From the NCBI GenBank assembly GCA_024509875.1, contig JAMPIV010003416.1, positions 1-64,000 of the forward strand: DNA of 64,000 bases, read 5' to 3'. The position numbers were made by a program, and so were the translations under genes. The notes beneath the pieces were generated by a model, which did no database searches, was not told the origin of the DNA, and saw nothing but the letters and a program-made list of their open reading frames with translations. The DNA comes from Oreohelix idahoensis (lineage: Eukaryota; Mollusca; Gastropoda; Stylommatophora; Oreohelicidae). Below, piece after piece: positions 21,604 to 31,639 of the stretch (position 1 is the first letter of the stretch; each line of letters opens with the position of its first letter).

Positions 21604-21613
21604 AAATTTTCAG

Positions 21614-22424
21614 AATGTCAGTGCACATTTAATTTGAAACTTATCTACACATGTTTATCACAGTTAGTTCAAAGATGTAATTATTTTTTCTCCGCAACAA
21701 TATATTTCTTTAAAACCAGGCACCCAAAATTGATGCAGAATTTCTCTTCAGGTGATGTTTTTAAAAATGTGCAGTAGATATAGTATTTTAGTAAATGCTT
21801 TTGCTATATATAACATATATAGGAAATTGAAAGAAAAATCTTGTGAAATGCTTTAAATCATTATTTGATATTAAACCGTGTGTTATTCCTTTTGAAGTGC
21901 AGATGTGTTAAAAAAAAATTAAAATAAATTGTGTCCTTCGCTTAATTATTTTGGCTCCATTAAAATTTTTCCTGTCAGAAAATAAATGATGGCCTGCACC
22001 CAAAGGCTGTATTAGGGTCTGAAAAATCTTTAGAGCTTGACATCTGTTTGAATCCACTTCAAGATCATATGATGAATATGAACCAAAATATGTGAACATT
22101 TCCACATATCTAGTTATTGAAAAACCAAAGACTTTTATGTGATATTTGCTTTGTTTATTTGGATTATATTGCTTGTATTTTCATCTGCTTTTGTACCCTA
22201 TTCACGTTTCATCCAAATGGAGATTTTGGAATGAGTGAAAGGCATTCAGAAATGTTTGTAACAAAATGTTCATAAATGGTTCAGTCTTTTCTTTTCCTTG
22301 TGAATGTCATCAGAGACATGAAGCATAATATGATATAATGCTTCATTTCTATTTCTTAAACACATGTGACTCAACCAAGGTGTATACAATTCAGCAGATG
22401 TAGACCAGTAGTCATGAATGAATG
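21614..22424. other. Unassigned AT-rich stretch
   Basis: No gene, RNA or repeat family recognised. Confidence 0.4.
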
Positions 22425-22826
22425 TTTTTTTTTTCATGTACTCCCGCTATTACTAGAACCGAGAATCTCTTTTTAGTATATCTAACCTGAGACTGGATTT
22501 TATGTGAGTATCCCTTTTTTCCCTGTACACTGACAGGTGTGCACTCGCCATTCAGGCAGATGCTTGCCATCTTTGGAGGGTACCCGTTAGAGCTGTGTCA
22601 GCTCAGGAGCCGCCAGTCCTGGTCGACAACACTCTTTCATATGTCTTCACCAGGGCTCTAATTAATCCATCCAAGTCCCAGTCGATGACTTACTTACTTA
22701 GTCATTCCCCTTCTACGGTGAGGTGTAGAGGTTATGACACTCATTCAAATTTCCTCACCCGGTCTTGAACCTGGATCACCTGATCGCCAGCGTAGTGTGG
22801 TAACCATTACTTCAGCGTGGCTAAAT
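22425..22826 (-). mobile_element. tRNA-derived SINE, family 1 (copy c), with nested insertion
   Basis: Poly-A tail as poly-T at 22427-22436, the conserved centre with CATTCAGGCAGATGC, GAGCCGCCAGTCC and the tRNA-like head at the right end (GTAATGGTTAC on the minus strand). It is interrupted at 22690-22733. Flanking AATGAAT-like sequences suggest a decayed TSD. Confidence 0.75.
22690..22733 (-). mobile_element. 44-bp RTE 3' insertion inside the SINE
   Basis: The last 44 bases of the first RTE family, reading minus (AACCTCTACACCTCACCG then AATGACTAAGTAAGTAAG). The TSD ATGAC is at 22685-22689 and 22734-22738. Removing it restores the continuity of the SINE seen in its other copies. Confidence 0.85.
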
Positions 22827-22857
22827 GAATTATTTATTTTGAAACCCAATATTTATT

Positions 22858-23925
22858 AAATAATAATAATAATAAATTCTTTAAGCGCCAAACACGGCGC
22901 ATAAGGCAGAAACCAGTGCTCTCCAGGTTGTTCGTTGTGACGCCACTCCTCTTAGCTCTTGCACATTATTTAGGCCCAACGTTCTTCCTTCTCTTATTAT
23001 TGTTCTTCTGAGTGTTTCTTTTGGTCTTCCTTTTTTTCCGCTTACCCTCAGGAACCCAAGTGAGCGCCTGTAGTGGTATTCTGTTGTTTTGCATTCGTAG
23101 GACATGACCGATATATGACCATCGTCTTTTCCTTATATAGTCGGAGTTGGACATATTTCTGCCTAGAGTCTTCTCTTATTTGTCGATTAGTCTTGAATTC
23201 TTTCCAACTGATGTTCATGAGTTTTCTAAGACATTTGTTCTCGAATGTATTCAGCTTGTTCTCCAATGATTTTGTTATTTTCCAACTCTCACAGCCGTAT
23301 GTTAACACTGAGATAACATTTGAATTAAACAGACGAAGCTTGGTATGCATATTCAATGATCGTAATTTCCAAATGTTAGATAATCTATTGAAGGCGCTAG
23401 CTGCCAAAGCAATTCTAGTATGGATCTCTCTTGTTGTGTCACCATCCTGAGTCATTTTACTGCCTAAATAATTGAAAGTTTCAACTTTCTGTAGTTTTTC
23501 CCCGTTCAAGATGATATCAAAGGTCTCGTTAGAAAAGTTCATAGCTTTAGTTTTAGAGGCATTTATTTGGAGACCAATTTTAAACGAGAGATGACACAAA
23601 TTATTTATTGCTTCTTGGGATTGGCTTGGTGTTGAGCTTAAGAATGCTACATCATCTGCGAAATCCAGGTCCCCCAGGAATTTTCCATTTGTCCATTTTA
23701 TACGCAATTGTTCATTGTGGGTATAGTTTCTCATAACCCAATCAATAGCTATTCCAAAAAGTAGTGGTGACATAATACAGCCTTGTTTCACCCCTGTTTC
23801 TACTGTAAACCATTCTGTATTCCCTTTATTTGTTCTAACACAACATCTTGCATTGTCATATAGCGCTTTGATTATATTCACATATTTTGTTGGAAAACCA
23901 TAGATTGTAAGTATCTTCCACAATG
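22858..23925 (-). pseudogene. RTE-type LINE, third family, with (AAT)n tail
   Basis: The minus frame 23048-23923 encodes the RT palm: ETGVKQGCIMSPLLFGIAID, LDFADDVAFLSS (catalytic FADD), FNYLGSKMTQDG and VLTYGCESWKITK. It then shifts frame to SYIGHVLRMQNNRIPLQAL and the C-terminal WRALVSALCAVFGA. The 3' tail is (ATT)n on the minus strand, seen as AATAATAATAATAA at 22860. It is 5'-truncated, with the endonuclease and the RT fingers missing. One frameshift near 23100 prevents a complete C-terminus. Confidence 0.85.
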
Positions 23926-24214
23926 ATGGGCAATATTTATTAGGACAGCAGTAAAGTTATCCAGTTCAGGACATGTGACTTTGGTCCATTGAGCATGCAT
24001 TAAACATTGTTTTGAAGGATTATTCTGAATACATTTGAGTTTAGCATAATAACTGATGCACTGACACATGTAACCATTAACTTCATCAATAAATAAAACA
24101 CTATCATTTCAGTGGTGTTGACAGTCAAGCCCCTTAGTCACACTTTTTTACAAAACTGAAATGTATTGTGTCATAAAAAAAAAAAGGTAAAGGATCTCAT
24201 TGAGGTATATTCAG

Positions 24215-24440
24215 AATATGGTGTTAGGCCCATATTTTCTCGACCATCATCACACTAGGGGTGATATGGTCAGCATCGTGCCAGCCACCTTAACCTTCCC
24301 AGAGTTGCTCTGGTACCCAATTGGGACTGGGTTGAGCCAGGAGCAGTTTGCAGTCTAAAAAAGTCCCACCTCAACTGCAGATCGAACCATGGACCACTGA
24401 GCTAGGAAACCAGTGCACTAACCACTGTGCTACCATGACT
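24215..24440 (-). mobile_element. tRNA-derived SINE, family 2
   Basis: On the minus strand the head reads TGGTAGCACAGTGGTTAGTG (A-box region) and GGTTCGATCTG (B box), the usual tRNA promoter layout. The body is unlike family 1. Head at the right end, tail toward 24215. Confidence 0.7.
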
Positions 24441-24689
24441 ATTTAAGCAAAGCATCAGGTTATATTGTTGTGTTGCCAGTGTATTAATTTTAGGGCTGTG
24501 TCATCTAGCTCAGCCATCTTTGGTATATTGCAGAAAGCAATATCTAATCACTCTGACATCTTGTGAGTCTACACTTGCCTCCTCATTTGAATAACTAAGA
24601 CTAACAGAAAAACTACTGTCGCTATGATTCTCTTCGGTTCACTGAGAAATAAGCAACCATTCTTGATCAGCTTATAGCCAGTAGTAAGA

Positions 24690-24870
24690 TGAAGGCAAAC
24701 GTGCAAGGGGAAGACAGCGCTATAAGTGGGAAGACAACATCAAGAGATGGACAGGAAAGAGTCTATCAGAGTGCACCATCAAGACAAGAGACAGAAGACG
24801 TTGGAGATCCATTACAGCCAATCTTCGTTGTGGAGATGGCAACTGATGATGATGATGAAGATGATGAATC
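24690..24870 (+). mobile_element. RTE-like LINE 3' terminus with (GAT)n tail
   Basis: Matches the ORF end at 2509-2700 (minus): AAACGTGCAAGGGGAAGACA corresponds to GKRARGRQ in another frame. It ends in GATGATGATGAAGATGATGA. The open frame 24689-24916 is out of phase with the LINE frame. Confidence 0.65.
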
Positions 24871-24879
24871 TCTTGCCAT

Positions 24880-25410
24880 TGCTTATAAACAAATGATTAA
24901 CAGCACTAGTAACTGATATAAAAAAGTATAACATTTCAGCTTTATAAATTGTGTTCTCCATTCCAAAATGTTCACACACATGTGCCAGTGTATTGATATG
25001 ATTTAAACCAGCTCATTGCCAGGTATTTTTGAAATTTCTTTCCAAATTCAGACATATCATGCTGGTGTAAGTTATGCCTTGCAGATAAATGTAAAGGGCA
25101 AAGTGCTGTGTAGTACTACTTGTTCATTAGAGCGAGTTAAAGCTGTTTGACAAACCTTCAATCTGAGTTGTGGTAAAGTTAAGGCTATCTATAATGTAAG
25201 TACCAATAGCCAGTCTGGCAACATCTGGAAGGAGATGCAGTCTCCTAATTCAAACTTCTATTATTATTATTTTTTTTTATATGTATGAATAAAAATACTG
25301 AGCTAAACCTAAGTTATAATTATGATATAGGCCCTATATCCAAATAATTTCTTCAGTTGCCAAAATTTGATGTGGCTTCACATTTCCTGTCCAAATGCTG
25401 TAAATAATGT
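24880..25410. other. Unassigned stretch
   Basis: No feature recognised. Confidence 0.35.
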
Positions 25411-25414
25411 CAGT

Positions 25415-25595
25415 TTAAATTTTGGTAGACCAAGAAGCACATGGAGAAGTAAGCTGGGAACAGGTGAAAATGATGAGAAGAATGTGGAAAGAACTTGAGA
25501 TGATAGCACGTGACAGGAGGACTTTGGCATGTGTTTGTTGAAGGCCAATGTTCCTTTGGGAGTGGATGGTTATGATATATATATATATATGATAA
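25415..25595 (+). mobile_element. Second-family RTE 3' fragment
   Basis: GGTAGACCAAGAAGCACATG through GGAGTGGATGGTTATGA matches 20910-21060. It ends in an (AT)n run at 25577-25591. Confidence 0.8.
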
Positions 25596-25664
25596 TATGT
25601 AGCACTTGTACCTCCAAAGATCTTTATTTACCCCTGACACTAATCATTATATATTAGTTTCTGT

Positions 25665-25764
25665 TCTGACTTTAATCATGTATTTGTTGACTAATTTCCA
25701 GCTCCACTTTTCCATTGCCTCAAGCACTGCACTCCCTACCAAAGCTCTTGATGATGTGCTGATA
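25665..25764 (-). pseudogene. I-group LINE fragment, left of Tigger
   Basis: On the minus strand it encodes YQHIIKSFGRECSA and GNGKVELEISQQ, homologous to YQQFIISLGRECRTW at 34900-34940. Together with 26174-26440 it is one LINE piece split by the Tigger element. Confidence 0.6.
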
Positions 25765-26171
25765 CAGTTGACATTAAAAAATCCGGCCATCGATAATCCG
25801 GTTCCTTCAGATTTCCGGCATGGATTTCGGAGCGCATTTTTAAATTTACCGCATTGGCGCGCCACTGTTTTCTGGAGCAGTTTATGTTTTGATGCAGCTG
25901 TTGAGTCTTGCTTGCACGTGTTAACAGGCATTCCTGCTCATTCCTTCTCATTTTATCATTTTTTTGCTGCTGTTTAGCCCCATTATGGATTCAGCAAATA
26001 AAAGAAGTGGTGTAAAACGTAAACATTGTGCATTGTCGATCGCAGATAAAGTGTATAGGTAGTCATTTTCTGTTAAATATATACAGAATATATAACCATA
26101 AAAAATCCTGCATTTTCAAAAATCCGGCACTCCTCAGGTCCGGAGGTTGCCGGATTTTTGAATGTCTACTG
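25765..26171 (+). mobile_element. Short pogo/Tigger-type element
   Basis: The terminal inverted repeats are CAGTTGACATTAAAAAATCC (left) and, on the reverse strand, CAGTAGACATTCAAAAATCC (right). TA is duplicated at 25763-25764 and 26172-26173. Both ends continue with ATCCGG-rich sequence. The element is 407 bp, so it is non-autonomous and needs a transposase in trans. It lies within an I-group LINE fragment whose two halves flank it. Confidence 0.85.
25985..26062 (+). pseudogene. Remnant N-terminus of a Tigger transposase
   Basis: A 25-codon frame starting ATGGATTCAGCAAATAAAAG encodes MDSANKRSGVKRKHCALSIA plus DKVYR before a stop. The KRKHxxLSIADKV pattern is the first helix of the CENP-B-type helix-turn-helix DNA-binding domain in pogo/Tigger/Jerky transposases. 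The rest, including the DDE catalytic domain, is deleted. Confidence 0.65.
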
Positions 26172-26173
26172 TA

Positions 26174-26440
26174 CTTTATTTAGTTCTCACCTTACTTACT
26201 CCACTCTTCCTCTTTGAATATATTTTTAACAATGGTCACCTGATCTATTGTTCCCTCTACCATTCATGATATCCCTCTTTATTCTTACTCCTTTTATGCC
26301 AGCTATGTTCCCATGAAGGGTGTGTCTTCTGTCTGTGGTTATCAGCATATAGCTTTTTGCTTGGGCCATCACATATCTGGATCTAATCAATACTGATCCA
26401 AGCATATACTTCATAGTCACAGTGGGTTTCTCTCATGCAC
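26174..26440 (-). pseudogene. I-group LINE fragment, right of Tigger
   Basis: Minus-strand sequence encodes AKSYMLITTDRRHTLHGNIA and IKGVRIKRDI, homologous to VTTDKRHLLHGNIADMKGLR at 35040-35120. This region lies just upstream of the RNase H domain in the related copy. Confidence 0.65.
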
Positions 26441-26694
26441 AGGCCTTGATGATATATATCTCTTCATTTTGATTGTGTTCCCAGCCATTTACATTGTAAA
26501 ATCAACAGCATGAGTATTCCCAGCTCATATTCAATTACCGGTACTGACATGACTAGCTGATGATATATGAGAAACAAAAGTCTCTGTTCCAGGTGCTTAG
26601 CAGTCATTGATTGTAAAATTGCCAGACCTCACTAGTAATCAGCAAAATTTTCATGTTTAAAAGCATTTTAAAAATTCTAAATCTTTTGGAAATA

Positions 26695-27010
26695 TATGGA
26701 TCTGAGAACATACCCCTTACTTTTATTCCTGTGAGAACACATACCCTACTTTACATTTATTCATGTGAGAACACACCACATATGTTACATTTATTCCTGT
26801 GAGAACACACTCCCTAAATTTATTCCTGTGAGAACACACTCCCTAAATTTATTCCTATAAGAACACACCCCCCTACTTGACATTTATTCCTGTGAGAACA
26901 CAGCCCTTACTTGATATTTATTTCTTTGAGAACACACCACCATACTTTACTTTTATTCCTGTGAGAACACACCCACCTATATTTATTCCTGTGAAAACAC
27001 ACCCACTACT
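26695..27010. repeat. Minisatellite, unit TTTATTCCTGTGAGAACACA plus 8-18 bases
   Basis: About nine imperfect units of roughly 27-38 bp share TTATTCCTGTGAGAACACAC followed by a variable CCCTACTTTACA-like spacer. The 65-aa frame across it is a by-product of the repetition. Confidence 0.85.
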
Positions 27011-27298
27011 TTACTTTTACAGGGAGCTAAAAGGTAAGGAACAGAAGAGATCTATTGCTCATAAAATGAAATAAAGTGGCTAAATGGGAAAATTTATATC
27101 AAATTTCCTTCATTTATTTCATTATTCTGTGACAGAATATACTAAAATGTAGCACTTTGTGGCAAAATTTGTAACTTGCCTGTATATCTGATTTAAAGAA
27201 CAGTGCACACACACAAAATTACTTCTGTAAAAATTCCCAGATGTTTATATTAAATGAAACTTAGATTCTAGCTATCAGATGGTAAAAGTTACATTTTT

Positions 27299-27770
27299 CA
27301 AACATGATCTTACATACATTTAGCATACATTTGAAGATCTCGGAATCACTCATAAAAATCAGTATGGAACAAACTGTTTAAAATATACCATCACAGACAT
27401 TCTATCATCAAACATGAAAAACACCCTTTTTTAATCTGTTAAAATGTTCCTATATGGCTGCTAATTGTCATAGCTAATGTTTGTTGCCAGTACATGTTGT
27501 TTATAATTATCAGGTCTTTACTATCGATGTTGATTCTCTCTAGCATTTTTATACTTTTCTCATGTTTACTATCTCAAATGCGTTAGTGTAGTGTATAAAG
27601 CACAAGTATAGATAGATTAAAGGTAGACATTATAATTTTTTTAAATGATCATAAACACATTTAGCATGAACTTGACAGCTGTGAATCATTCAGAAAAAAA
27701 ATCAGTATGGCAAAGACATGTTAAATGTGACATTGGACATACTACCATTAAACATGTATCCCTCTTCCTT
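27299..27770. repeat. Dispersed direct duplication of about 130 bp
   Basis: 27299-27430 and 27640-27770 share CATTTAGCAT, GAATCA, ATCAGTATGG, CAAACATG and similar blocks in the same order. They are an old local duplication with no coding content. Confidence 0.55.
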
Positions 27771-27913
27771 ATATTTTCAGGTTTTTTTTACACCATTAAT
27801 TAAAAAAAAACAAAAAAACTTTGTGATTTTTCTTGTGATATCAATATCTCAAATAACCAGCAAGTAACAAATTGTCTAACATTTTATTATACATAATTCA
27901 TTTTTCTTTTCAG

Positions 27914-27992
27914 ATTGAACAAAAAAAATATGGAACAGAAGATCCCATTACTGGATCAAAAAATAAAACAGGACATCTGTACAGATTTTAAA
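27914..27992 (+). other. Exon-like segment (low confidence)
   Basis: A strong acceptor (TTTTTCTTTTCAG at 27901-27913) and donor (AAA|GTGAGTATT at 27993) enclose 79 bases. One frame stays open to the donor (LNKKNMEQKIPLLDQKIKQD). Another reads KYGTEDPITGSKNKTGHLYR and then a stop. The surrounding 26.4-28.0 kb is free of recognised transposons. I cannot name a protein, and chance splice-like signals are common in AT-rich sequence. Confidence 0.25.
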
Positions 27993-28044
27993 GTGAGTAT
28001 TCTTTTTAATTCTTGATAACAAATTTTTATACAGCCAAGTTAAT

Positions 28045-28355
28045 TCTTCTTCCTCGTTCATCCTGAAAAGAACGTTGGTTGCGTTGTGTCTGTTTACGCC
28101 GGAGCTGTGATATCTGCGCCTTTCGGCCGACACATCTGACTTCAGCACGGCATTTTTTTTAGGACCGGGTTTGCCTTCCCTCTTCGATCCCTACTCTCTC
28201 AGCCAGACTGCAGTGATGCAGCCTGTTTCCAGGACCACCACGTGAAGGTGGAGTAAGGTCTTGGTCAGCTCTGGTTCGCTGACCCTGACGCAAGCAGTCA
28301 AGCTATGGGTCGCTGACTGCTTTCTCTATCGCTGCTATTTGGGTCCCAGCCATTT
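28045..28355. other. Unclassified GC-richer block
   Basis: A compositionally distinct stretch with an internal poly-T run (28153-28160) and no open frame of note. It may be a SINE-like retroposon, but I see no promoter boxes or TSD. Confidence 0.3.
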
Positions 28356-28565
28356 AATTAAAATTAGAAACTGTTAAAATATTGTCCATTTAAACATGTT
28401 ATTACTTATTGCTACGTCCTTTATGTTTTTTTTTTCTGTAACAGTGTAGTATATGTAAAATATGACAAGTATTGTAATCTGAAAATGTAGTGAAGAGTTA
28501 TACATGTGTTACAATTGTTTGTCTGTGATGTCTTTTTTAACAATCTGAGCCATAGAACTTTATCA

Positions 28566-28905
28566 GCCATGCTGGTGTAATGGTTACCACACTGCACTGG
28601 CGATTGGGTGATCCAGGTTCATGCCTGGGCAAGAACATTTTAATGAGTGTCGTAAACCGGGACTTGGACTGGATTAATTCGAGCCCTGGTGAAGACATTT
28701 GAAGGAGTGTCATGGACAGGGACTGGCGGCTCCTGAACCGACCCAGCTCTAATGGGTACTGTGCAAAGATGGCAAGCATCTGCCTGAATGGCAAGTGCAC
28801 ACCTGTCAGTGTACAGATAAAAATGGGATACTCACGTAAAAATCAGTCTCAGGTTAGATATACTGATCAGAGATTCTCGCCTCGAGTAATAGCGGGTGTA
28901 TGTTA
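28566..28905 (+). mobile_element. tRNA-derived SINE, family 1 (copy d)
   Basis: Plus-strand copy with the tRNA-like head GCTGGTGTAATGGTTACC (28570) and the B-box-like GATCCAGGTTCATGCC (28610). The conserved centre CATTCAGGCAGATGC appears here as its complement (GCATCTGCCTGAATG). The imperfect TSD AGAACTTTATCA / AGAACTAAATCA flanks it. The A-rich tail is short. Confidence 0.8.
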
Positions 28906-28924
28906 AAAGAACTAAATCAATTTT

Positions 28925-30757
28925 GAAAGTGTTTCTCTGTCTTCTTCTTCGTTCTCACTCAGATGTCAACTTGAATGAGTTCAAAGAAAGCAGTGGTCAG
29001 CCTGAGGCTGTTGATATCTCCGTATATTTTCTCTAGAAATGGTACTGTTGATGGCCATATGCGTTTTCTCTGTTCCTCATATGTTGGGCACCTTCGAAGC
29101 AGATAGTCTGCAGTCATTTTATCAGTGCCACAGTCACACTCATCAATAGTTCCTATCTTTAATTTGTTGAATAGATGATATCTCAATCTGTTATGACCTG
29201 TGCGGAGTCTGAAGATTACCACTTGTTCACTTCTGCTTAGCTGGTAATATGGATCATTTTTTGTGTGGCCTGGATGCGCTTCTTCCCACTTGTGCCTGTA
29301 CCTGTGCTTGATAAAACTCTTGGCCTCCTCATAAGTTATGTTTGTATCAAGTTGAGGAAGCTTTCCCCCTTCCTTTGCCAATCTGTCAGCCTCTTCATTT
29401 CTAGGGATGTTGCAGTGAGAAATCATCCACTCATTTGTATTCCTGACATATATTGTGAAGTGTTACTCTTAGGTCATCCAGTTCAGCATTACTTTGACTT
29501 TTCAGCATTGTAATCACTGACAGCGCTTCTGAGAAGATAGCTACTGGTCTCTATGAGCTTTCTTCAGTCATTAGAATTTCTGATGCAGTTTTTAAGGCCT
29601 ATGCTCGGAAGTTACTGGAAAATTTCCCTGTTGCAACTGCTATCTTTTTTGTGTGCCTTTGCTTAAACTCAGGAAAACTCCTCCACCCCCATCTTCTGTT
29701 GCATTAGGTGCTGATCCATCTGTGTATGTATGGATCCAGGTGTTGCTTGGGTATTGTTTCTCTATATATTTTGTGGTTAGTACTTTCCTTTCTGTTTCAT
29801 TTTGGCTGTTCTTTCTCTCAATATCAGGAATGTGTTCTATCATTTCAGGGAAGCACTGTTAGCAGCTTGTGTGCAGTACATATTGGCATAGCTGTTGATA
29901 TTGCGTTTATAGGGTCTGCTTTTATCTTTGTTTTGACTGTCTCTACAAAGTTGCTTCGCTTCAGTCTTCCCCGTCATAGTCCATTTACTCTCTGGTGCAT
30001 TGGGTGGTCTATCAGCTTCCTGAATCTCTTGGCTTGTTTCTGGGCTCTACTATCTCTTCTATCCTCCATAGGCTAGAGGTGAGTAATCTTTTCCAACTGT
30101 TCAATGGGCGTTGACCTCATGCCTCCTGTTATGATTCTCAGTGCTTGATTTTGGGTTCTGTTTATTTTGTCAAAGTTCGACTTAGCTTCCTTTGACCATG
30201 CTGCAGTGCCATATTCTAAGACTAGTCTCACTCGCCCAGTATATAGCTGCTTTAGTACTCTCGTCTGCTCCCCAGCCTGTGCCAGCAAGTTTTTTCATGA
30301 TTGCCATTCTCAGTCTTGCTCTTGTCCTGTATTTTTTTATTCTGAATTTCCCAAGTCTAGCGGTGATCAAAGGTAATGCCTAGGTAGTTTGGGTTTTCAT
30401 CCAGATGTAGATTTTTCCCATTTAGCACCAATTTGGAGATCTGTGGTTTGTTTGAGAGAGAAAACACTGTGAATGATGTTTTCCCTTCATTTATCTTTAC
30501 TAGCCATGCTTTGGCCCACTCCTCCAATGATGTTAGGGCTTGCTGCATCCAAATGCTTGCCGTAGTGATATATTCCTCTGAGATCCACAGGGCTAAGTTG
30601 TCTTCAAAGGAGGCATTGTGAGTTCTTCTTGGAATATTCTCTGATATGTCATTAATATATGCAAGGAACAATGTGGGTGACAGGACTCCCCCTTGGGGAA
30701 CACCCTGCTTCAATACCATCTTCCTACTGATCTGTGCTTGGTTTCTCTGTCTGAACC
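28925..30757 (-). pseudogene. LINE with RT and RNase H (I/Jockey-group type), decayed
   Basis: Minus-strand pieces appear in order. First comes the RT core VLKQGVPQGGVLSPTLFLAY (30650-30719), with a degraded catalytic site FEDNLALW where F-A-D-D is expected. Next are the thumb (LVLEYGTAAWSKEAKSNFDK, ITGGMRSTPIEQLEKI at 30073-30288), the RNase H start (HTYTDGSAPNATEDGGGGVF near 29650-29740) and the RNase H end (HCNIPRNEEADRLAKEGGKL near 29360-29420). The post-RNase H region follows (CDCGTDKMTADYLLRRCPTY near 29090-29150). Several frameshifts separate these, and the 5' half is missing. RNase H would remove the RNA strand during reverse transcription. Confidence 0.8.
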
Positions 30758-31394
30758 AGTGCTTCTTAATTTTTCTAGAAGTCCCCCACCCCTTTACAAC
30801 ATCTTAAAAAACTGTACCCTATTATCTTCTGGCTCACAAAACATGTTCGAAATGAAAAAAAAAAAAAAAGGTGAAATAATGTTTTCTTATATGAAATGAA
30901 AAGAAAAATGTCATTTTATTTATACTTTGTGCAGTCGTGTGCCAGTAAAATTAGGAAACTGGTCTTTACAGACACATAAAACATGATTGCTTTTATGCTT
31001 AATGTCTAGCATTATTTCCTAAAGCTGTGAACATATTAACATTAATTTTAAAATATAATTTGCATCAATATTCAAGGTTAATGCGTGAAGTACATTATAT
31101 ACATTACATTTACACTTATTAGTGTTATTTTTCATACAAATACATTTGAGTTATGTGTATTATACTGGGTTTATAATAATTTGCTTCCTAAATTATCTAG
31201 CATGTTTCCCACCACCAGAAGTTGGGCCTTCCAATTAAGAACAGAATACATCAGACTCACCAAGCACATACAATAATTACACTTAAACACTTAAACTTAA
31301 TTTCCACCACTGTACCCAACTAGACTGTGCTGATCACTTGCCCAGGATTTCCCACAGAAAGAAGAAAGCTATTACTTGTCTCGCTAGCAATCAC
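30758..31394. other. Unassigned, with a possible hAT-like end
   Basis: CAGTGCTTCTTAATTTTTCT (30758) followed by CCCCCACCCC resembles the outer end of a hAT-type terminal inverted repeat. I could not find the partner end. The rest is AT-rich and shows nothing. Confidence 0.25.
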
Positions 31395-31630
31395 AATTTT
31401 GATGGGGGACCCAAACGCAAAAAATAGGAACAGACAACACCGGCTTTGACGAAATCATGGAAAAACATGGATTAGTATCATGAACGAGAATGGGGAGCTA
31501 TTTAATAAACTTCTGTGCTTCAAATCAACCAGCTATAGGGGGGCAGCATATTTCCACATAAAAGAACATAAAGCAATATAGATATCACAAGACCAAAAAT
31601 AAGAACTATAGATCATAATCACTTGATGTA
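31395..31630 (+). pseudogene. RTE-type endonuclease fragment
   Basis: Broken frames encode a GDPNAKxG-like start (31405), then NTGFDEIMEKHGLVS, MNENGELFN and FPHKR. This is the APE-type endonuclease region of RTE elements around GDFNAK, NENGE and FPHK. It is upstream sequence of the RTE family whose 3' part lies at 32775. Confidence 0.6.
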
Positions 31631-31639
31631 TATGTAGCC

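Noticed and set aside
28150..28350. Possible tRNA or snRNA gene in a GC-rich block
   Set aside because: No cloverleaf, no A/B boxes and no conserved snRNA motif could be found.
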